64,000 bases of DNA from CBDCYN01 sp965224205 (lineage in GTDB: Bacteria > Planctomycetota > Phycisphaerae > Phycisphaerales > Phycisphaeraceae), in NCBI GenBank assembly GCA_965224205.1, contig CBDCYN010000002.1:62001-126000 (forward strand), in the 5' to 3' direction. Position 1 is the stretch's first letter, and every line of letters begins with the position of its first letter. Below are positions 58,444 through 64,000 of the stretch, piece by piece. Made by a program: the position numbers and the translations under genes. The notes under the pieces are model-generated. The model was not told the DNA's origin. It ran no database searches and was given only the letters and a program-made list of their open reading frames with translations.

Positions 58444-59229
58444 TTATTCGTTATCGGCTTGGTGAATAGACAGGGTCCACTGCATGACGACGCCAGCGAC
58501 CGTCCCCAACCCGATCTGCAGGACCGCCAGCTTCGGGTCCAACGCCACCACCCATCCCGGCGCATGAGGCCACACAGCGCCAAGCGCATATTGAACCGCG
58601 CTCCACACCAGCACCACACCCATCAATGAGCTTACAAGTGAAGCCAAGATAAAAGGCTTGATCAGCCCTACCATCAGCCCGCATAAGGCCGTAATCGCAG
58701 CGATCATGTTAAGCGTCACCAATCGCTGGGTCGGCAGCTGCCCGTACCAGGTGTAGAACTCTTGTGTTTTATCCGCCAGCCGGTACGCGAACCGAGACTC
58801 GAAATACCCAAGCGGCTCTCCGCCGTCATCGCCTGCGGTATCGATCGCCATCTGCGGATGAAAATACGGCAACGTCTGCTGCTCGAAGGTAAGCAGCGTG
58901 ATCGGCACCACCACGGCAAGCATCACCGCCCCGATCACCGCGACACAGACCCGAAACAACACCCAACCCAACGCCCACCCCGTGACCGCTGCGACCATCA
59001 TCCACACCCAAAGCGGCGCGCCGGTGAACGATCCTAGCGATCCAGACCACCGCATGGCCGCGATCGCCCCGAGGGTCAGCCCCACCGCTGCGCAGACGAT
59101 CCGGGCGATCTGCCGACCGGTCAGCCACATCGCCAAGCCCAGCCCGATCCAAAGGATCAGCCTCACTAGTTCAAACATAGACAGCGGTGTTGGCAGGGGG
59201 TCTGGGCCCATAGGCATTTTCTTTCTCAT
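58444..59229 (-). CDS. Multi-pass membrane protein of unknown function
   Basis: About 261 residues with six or seven hydrophobic segments: VRLILWIGLGLAMWLTG, IVCAAVGLTLGAIAAM, VWMMVAAVTGWALGWVLF, VAVIGAVMLAVVVPITLL, then a soluble loop of about 60 residues rich in aromatic residues (YFESRFAYRLADKTQEFYTW), then LVTLNMIAAITALCGLMVGL, FILASLVSSLMGVVLVW and LQIGLGTVAGVVMQW. The start may be at MFEL (17 residues later) if the polar leader is not translated. The helix style resembles its downstream neighbour, so the two may be distant paralogues acting together; this is inference. Divergent from pheA, with about 110 bases between. Confidence 0.7.
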   Translation of the reverse strand: MRKKMPMGPDPLPTPLSMFELVRLILWIGLGLAMWLTGRQIARIVCAAVGLTLGAIAAMRWSGSLGSFTGAPLWVWMMVAAVTGWALGWVLFRVCVAVIGAVMLAVVVPITLLTFEQQTLPYFHPQMAIDTAGDDGGEPLGYFESRFAYRLADKTQEFYTWYGQLPTQRLVTLNMIAAITALCGLMVGLIKPFILASLVSSLMGVVLVWSAVQYALGAVWPHAPGWVVALDPKLAVLQIGLGTVAGVVMQWTLSIHQADNE

Positions 59230-59341
59230 CAGGCGGCAACAGATCCTAGCCTGATGGCAGCGGCCCTGCTGATCCTACGAATACGACGCGCCCCAGCCTG
59301 TTCACCCACGGCCCCGCCGGTCCGCTACAATGCTTACGCTT

Positions 59342-60433
59342 ATGGCCCAACACGATGCACAATCCCAACTAGACCACTGGCGAACCCAGATTGATGAGAT
59401 CGATCGCAAGATCGTCGACCTGCTCAACGAGCGTGCCCAACGGGTGATCGAGATCGGCAAAATCAAACGCGGCGGCGACGGCACGATCTACGCCCCGGAC
59501 CGCGAGCGCCAGGTCCTCGATCAGCTGCGCCAGTACAACAAGGGCCCCCTGCCCGATTCCTGCCTCGACGCCATCTGGCGCGAGCTCATGAGCGGCAGCT
59601 TCGCGCTCGAGCGGCCGCTGCGGATCGGTTACCTGGGCCCGCCGGGGTCGTTTAGCCACCTCGCAGCCCGCAAGAAGTTCGGCACCAGTGTTGATTACGT
59701 GAACCTCGAGGACATCGCCTCGGTCTTCGACGAGATCTCGCGCGGGCACATCGACCTGGGCCTGGTCCCGATCGAGAATTCCGCGATCGGCGGCATCGGC
59801 GAGACGCTCGATTCGTTCCTGGATTCACCAGTGCGCGTCTTCGCCGAGGTCCTGATCAACATCCACCACCACCTCTTGGCCATCGGCCCGCCGCAGAAGA
59901 TCCAACGCGTCTACTCCAAGCCGGAGGTCTTCAGCCAATGCCGGCAGTGGTTGGCTACTCAGCTCCAGCACGCCCAGCGGGTGCCCGTCGCGTCCAGCTC
60001 CCGGGCCGCGGAGTTAGCCAGCAAAGAAGAGAGCTCGGCAGCGATCGCCTCGAGCCTAGCCGCGGAGATCTACGAGATGGAAACCCTGTTCGCCAACATA
60101 GAGGACAACCCCAACAACACCACCCGGTTCTTCGTGATCTCCAAAGAAAAAGCCAAGCCCACAGGCCAGGACAAGACCGCGATCATGTTCACCACCGACC
60201 ATAAAGCCGGCGCCCTGGTGGAAGTCCTCGACGCGTTCCGCGACCAGGGTTTGAACCTCACCCACATCGACAAACGCCCCAGCCAACGGGTGAACTGGGA
60301 GTACTTCTTCTTCGTTGATTTTATCGGTCACGAATCCCAACCACACGTGACTCAAGCGATCGAGCTGGCCCGGCAGCGCTGCCTTCAGCTGACCGTACTC
60401 GGGTCGTTCCCCCGCGCTCAAGAAGTGTTGTAG
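59342..60433 (+). CDS. pheA: Bifunctional chorismate mutase / prephenate dehydratase (P-protein)
   Basis: Turns chorismate into prephenate and then phenylpyruvate for phenylalanine synthesis. 363 residues. The AroQ-type mutase domain (1-95) has QIDEIDRKIVDLLNERAQRV and GKIKRG. The dehydratase domain (about 98-278) begins RIGYLGPPGSFSHLAA, has VPIENSAIGGIGETLD and the catalytic Thr-Arg-Phe motif NNTTRFFVI (about 257-265). The C-terminal ACT domain (about 283-363) has GALVEVLDAFRDQGLNLTHI followed by DKRPS, where the family has ESRPS, the site for phenylalanine feedback. An ATG 12 bases upstream is an equally open start; no clear ribosome site separates the two. Ends against the convergent MnmE-like gene. 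Confidence 0.95.
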   Translation: MAQHDAQSQLDHWRTQIDEIDRKIVDLLNERAQRVIEIGKIKRGGDGTIYAPDRERQVLDQLRQYNKGPLPDSCLDAIWRELMSGSFALERPLRIGYLGPPGSFSHLAARKKFGTSVDYVNLEDIASVFDEISRGHIDLGLVPIENSAIGGIGETLDSFLDSPVRVFAEVLINIHHHLLAIGPPQKIQRVYSKPEVFSQCRQWLATQLQHAQRVPVASSSRAAELASKEESSAAIASSLAAEIYEMETLFANIEDNPNNTTRFFVISKEKAKPTGQDKTAIMFTTDHKAGALVEVLDAFRDQGLNLTHIDKRPSQRVNWEYFFFVDFIGHESQPHVTQAIELARQRCLQLTVLGSFPRAQEVL

Positions 60434-60452
60434 CCCTCGGCTTCGCCGAGGG
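60434..60452. terminator. Hairpin between convergent pheA and MnmE-like gene
   Basis: Perfect palindrome CCCTCGGC-TTC-GCCGAGGG starting at the base after the pheA stop and ending seven bases before the stop of the opposite gene. It has no T run on either side, so it is a weak or bidirectional terminator candidate. Confidence 0.55.
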
Positions 60453-60458
60453 TATGGC

Positions 60459-61547
60459 TCACATCACGTACCGCCGCAGCGAAGGGATATCTCCCGCAGC
60501 CAAACGCGTCCGCAGCTCCTTAGAAAACGCCCAAGGGGTGTGCGGCTCGATGCGTGACATCTCGCGTAAACCAAGTCGTTCCAAGATACACCCCTGTAAC
60601 CGATCCACCCCCCGCCCATTGAGAGCACTGAGTTTCAGCGGGGACTCAGCGGACCCATCACCAGCCTCTTCCTCGCGGCTTTCATCGCTTAGATCCATCT
60701 TGTTGCGTACCCACAAGTCGGGCTCGCGTGGCAGCTGACCCGGATCAGGCCAATCGGAGTCAGGATCACACATGGCGATCAAAACGTCCGCGTCTTGGAT
60801 AACCGATCGGCTAAGGATGATAGCGTGTCCCTCGATCGGGTCGTCGCTAACCCGTAACCCCGGGGTGTCCGCCCACCTCACGGTCACCCCCGCTGCCACC
60901 GGTGAGCCCGACCTGACCGTCAGCTGCCCCAAACCCGCCACCCAATCGCGCGTCGTGCCCGGCAAGTCCGCGACTACACTAGCGGCGTGGCCCAGGACCC
61001 GATTCGTGAGCGTGCTCTTGCCCACGTTCGGGCGGCCAACGACGATCACACTCGGCGGATTGATCAGCCGATCCAAACGATCGCTTTGTTGAAAGATCAC
61101 CTCAGGCGGAGGGTATTGTTTGTCGAGCCAATCTCGCCATACCCCCGGCTGCGCCAATAGTAGGTCTACAGCAGCCGCGCTCGCCGCACGGGTCATGCAA
61201 GCAAGCATGTCCGCTTCAAGGTCGCTTCGCGCTTCGGGGTAGGCCTGTCTGCTAGACCACCCAGGCGTCACCTCGACCCCGAACCCCGTCAGGACATCTA
61301 TCAGCCGGGCCATCACGCGCGGCCCACCGTGTGGCATCAACTGGGCCCAACCCTCATGGAGTTTCACCGCCAATCCCCGATCGATCCCTACCAGGTCGAC
61401 AACCCGTAGCCTTGCAACCGGCCAGTCCGCGATTCGGGTGAGTTGGGTAAGCAGCCGGTCGATGGAAGGGCCGTGTAGCTGGATCACGCCCACCGCCCCG
61501 GGCCCGGGTGCGGTGGCCACCATGGCGCTGGTCATCGATTCACTCAC
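60459..61547 (-). CDS. MnmE/TrmE-like GTPase lacking the C-terminal catalytic motif
   Basis: 362 residues, shorter than true MnmE (about 450). The N-terminal part begins SAMVATAPGPGAVGVIQLHGP, matching the MnmE folate-binding domain start, but is shortened. The G domain (about 165-310) has G1 GRPNVGKS, G2 region DLPGTTRDW, G3 DTPG, G4 NKMD and G5 SAL. MnmE ends with a Cys-containing C(I/L)GK motif needed for tRNA uridine-34 modification; this protein ends SLRRYVM and has none. It may be a paralogue that binds but does not modify, or has another role. The start overlaps the stop of the upstream membrane protein gene by four bases, so translation is coupled. Whether a normal mnmE exists elsewhere cannot be seen. 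Confidence 0.8.
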   Translation of the reverse strand: MSESMTSAMVATAPGPGAVGVIQLHGPSIDRLLTQLTRIADWPVARLRVVDLVGIDRGLAVKLHEGWAQLMPHGGPRVMARLIDVLTGFGVEVTPGWSSRQAYPEARSDLEADMLACMTRAASAAAVDLLLAQPGVWRDWLDKQYPPPEVIFQQSDRLDRLINPPSVIVVGRPNVGKSTLTNRVLGHAASVVADLPGTTRDWVAGLGQLTVRSGSPVAAGVTVRWADTPGLRVSDDPIEGHAIILSRSVIQDADVLIAMCDPDSDWPDPGQLPREPDLWVRNKMDLSDESREEEAGDGSAESPLKLSALNGRGVDRLQGCILERLGLREMSRIEPHTPWAFSKELRTRLAAGDIPSLRRYVM

Positions 61548-62026
61548 GGGAGCTTCCGCGCGTTAGCCAGACGATCGGGCCACATCGGCCGGCCGTGCGG
61601 GAAGTTGATCACCTGCACCGCCATCGCCACGAGGCTGGGCACGGCGTACCAGATCACACCCCCGATCAGCACCGCGACCAACCCCACAAGAGCCACGCCT
61701 TCGCACAGCGCCAAGAGGAGGATGTTCCCCGATACGTACCCCCCCGGTGTCACCACGTCCTCCTGCCAGTTCTTTTTATAAACCTGGTTACGGATGAAGT
61801 ACCCGACCGGTATCATCGTCGTCAACATTGCCAACGCCACGAGAAAGAGCACCTGCGCCACCTGTGGATCAGCCTGCGGCGAGGCGTTGATCGATTGGAG
61901 CACCGCGATCACCACCATGAACATGATCTGCCCAGCAAGCAGCGCCGCCCAGATCAGCCGGATCGTCATCAGCGCCTTGTGAGGGGTCGCGGTGGCTTGA
62001 TTGTTTCGGGTCGATGCGTCGATCAT
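61544..62026 (-). CDS. Small membrane protein, four-helix, unknown function
   Basis: 160 residues with four hydrophobic segments: IRLIWAALLAGQIMFMVVIA (about 22-41), VAQVLFLVALAMLTTMIPVG (about 57-76), and two more between about 98 and 142 (ILLLALCEGVALVGLVAVL, then IWYAVPSLVAMAVQVI). A charged loop YFIRNQVYKKNWQED lies between helices 2 and 3. The end overlaps the start of the MnmE-like gene by four bases, and coaX ends 36 bases upstream; all three are on the same strand and probably share a transcript. Similar small membrane proteins are found in planctomycetes, but I do not recognise a named family. Confidence 0.75.
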   Translation of the reverse strand: MIDASTRNNQATATPHKALMTIRLIWAALLAGQIMFMVVIAVLQSINASPQADPQVAQVLFLVALAMLTTMIPVGYFIRNQVYKKNWQEDVVTPGGYVSGNILLLALCEGVALVGLVAVLIGGVIWYAVPSLVAMAVQVINFPHGRPMWPDRLANARKLP

Positions 62027-62062
62027 CTTCGTGTTGTTTTGCGGCTGGCGGCTATACGGCGT

Positions 62063-62833
62063 TTAAGATTCCGCGGACACGGCCGTCTGTAGAGCCAGCG
62101 ACATGCCCCGAAGTGTCAGGTCCGGGACGATGCGGTCGATCAGCTCGAAGCCTTCAAACAGCTGTTGGGCATCACCACCTGTTGCGATAACCACAGGGAA
62201 TGCACCCGCAATATTAGCGTACTGCTCCGTCAGCTCCCGCACCGCCCCGCGGATGCTGTAGAAGGCGCCGCACTGCATCGCCTGAGCGGTGTTGTGGCCG
62301 ATCGGCTCATCGGGTTTAGAGAACGACACCTCGGGCAACAACGCGGTGCTGCGGTGGAGGCTAGCCAACATCATCGAAACGCCGGGCAAAATCGCCCCGC
62401 CGTGGAACGTGCCCGCCCCGTCAATGAAATCAACCGTCACCGCGGTGCCGGCGTCAACGACCACACACGCCTGCTTGAGCACATCATACGCCGCCGCCGC
62501 ATTGAGCAGCCGGTCCTCACCCACGATCGTCTCCGGGTCGAGCTGCCGCCCGATCGGGACGTTGAGATCCTCCTCAATCCGGTAGACGCGCGTCTCAAGG
62601 CGATCCACGATCTCCGCCTTGACCCGCTCGGTGATCTGCGGGTTGACCGATGACAGCACCACACAGCTGCCTTCACGGTCGCGCAGGGCCTCGAAAGAGA
62701 TCTGGACCTGAACGTCGAGCTGATCGATCAGCTTGTTGCTGTGGGTCTGGCTGGAGGTGAGCTTGCCGTCTTCGAAGATGCCGATACGGCTGCGCGTATT
62801 CCCAATGCTGATCCCCATAAAATTAACGCTCAT
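62063..62833 (-). CDS. coaX: Type III pantothenate kinase
   Basis: Phosphorylates pantothenate, the first step of CoA synthesis. Start ATG 62833 with AAGGAG seven bases upstream; an in-frame start at 62893 is less likely. 256 residues, normal. ASKHA-fold motifs: N-terminal GISIGNTRSRIGIF, the usual D-x-GNT phosphate loop but with Ser in place of the first Asp; VGEDRLLNAAAAY with Asp kept; VVDAGTAVTVDFID and GGAILPG; and ATGGDAQ near the C-terminus. Because Asp in the first loop helps bind metal/ATP in studied enzymes, the Ser is notable. The overall sequence is otherwise a standard CoaX, so it is likely functional. It leads the three-gene - strand group. Confidence 0.88.
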   Translation of the reverse strand: MSVNFMGISIGNTRSRIGIFEDGKLTSSQTHSNKLIDQLDVQVQISFEALRDREGSCVVLSSVNPQITERVKAEIVDRLETRVYRIEEDLNVPIGRQLDPETIVGEDRLLNAAAAYDVLKQACVVVDAGTAVTVDFIDGAGTFHGGAILPGVSMMLASLHRSTALLPEVSFSKPDEPIGHNTAQAMQCGAFYSIRGAVRELTEQYANIAGAFPVVIATGGDAQQLFEGFELIDRIVPDLTLRGMSLALQTAVSAES

Positions 62834-63035
62834 GAAGCCGCTCCTTCGTTGACCATGGTGGGATGACACAACCGAGACAGATACCGGATCCATCCTTGTT
62901 GTCGACCGTTTGCCTAGGCTAGATTATACCCAGCGAGCGGAGATGCACCGCTTTAAAATCTAACCCTAACCCTTGACCCAGTGCCCGTAAGCATTAGTGT
63001 TCTAGGTCGTTCCATCGTCGGACCGTACCCCGGAT

Positions 63036-64000
<965 letters not shown>

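Overview
The window reads as a chromosomal piece of a Planctomycetota bacterium, most likely class Phycisphaerae. That is inference from four things: two surface proteins carry the planctomycete-type N-terminal LEPR/LEP-x-EDR motif, short GAGCCGCGACCGTGAGG-type palindromes are scattered between genes, GC is high, and one protein is enormous. No rRNA or marker gene is present to confirm it.

Layout. 1-7.1 kb: housekeeping genes on the + strand (3' part of riboflavin synthase, recG, a 966-residue MMPL/RND membrane protein, bioD). 7.6-8.8 kb: two type II secretion-like pseudopilins separated by a strong terminator. 9.6-11.4 kb: a secreted seven-blade FG-GAP beta-propeller protein. 12.1-13.6 kb: two unassigned proteins. 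13.65-49.39 kb, - strand: a continuous coding stretch that I read as ONE giant surface protein of about 11,900 residues. It has an LEPR motif near the N-terminus, 67-residue tandem repeats, dozens of about 80-residue beta modules, two RTX-type blocks and a C-terminal proprotein-convertase P domain. As given, the frame is broken once near 21.45 kb and at least about fifteen times between 36.5 and 41.9 kb. 49.4-50.7 kb: AT-rich, gene-poor, with inverted repeats.

50.7-51.9 kb: a complete ISAs1-family insertion sequence with 21-bp terminal inverted repeats and a 10-bp target duplication. 52.0-52.5 kb: tRNA-Gln(CTG) and tRNA-Thr(CGT). 52.8-54.5 kb: serA. 54.6-55.6 kb: an IS630-family element. 55.7-57.2 kb: an NtrC-type sigma-54 response regulator (- strand). 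57.5-59.2 kb: two membrane proteins (- strand). 59.3-60.4 kb: pheA (+), convergent with a - strand run of an MnmE-like GTPase coupled to a small membrane protein, then coaX and the 3' part of gnd, which runs off the right edge.

The core genes serve riboflavin, biotin, serine, phenylalanine, CoA and pentose-phosphate metabolism and recombination repair; they do not form one pathway. The accessory interest is the cell-surface part: pseudopilins, the propeller protein and the giant protein, with repeats and insertion sequences clustering around the giant gene's promoter end.
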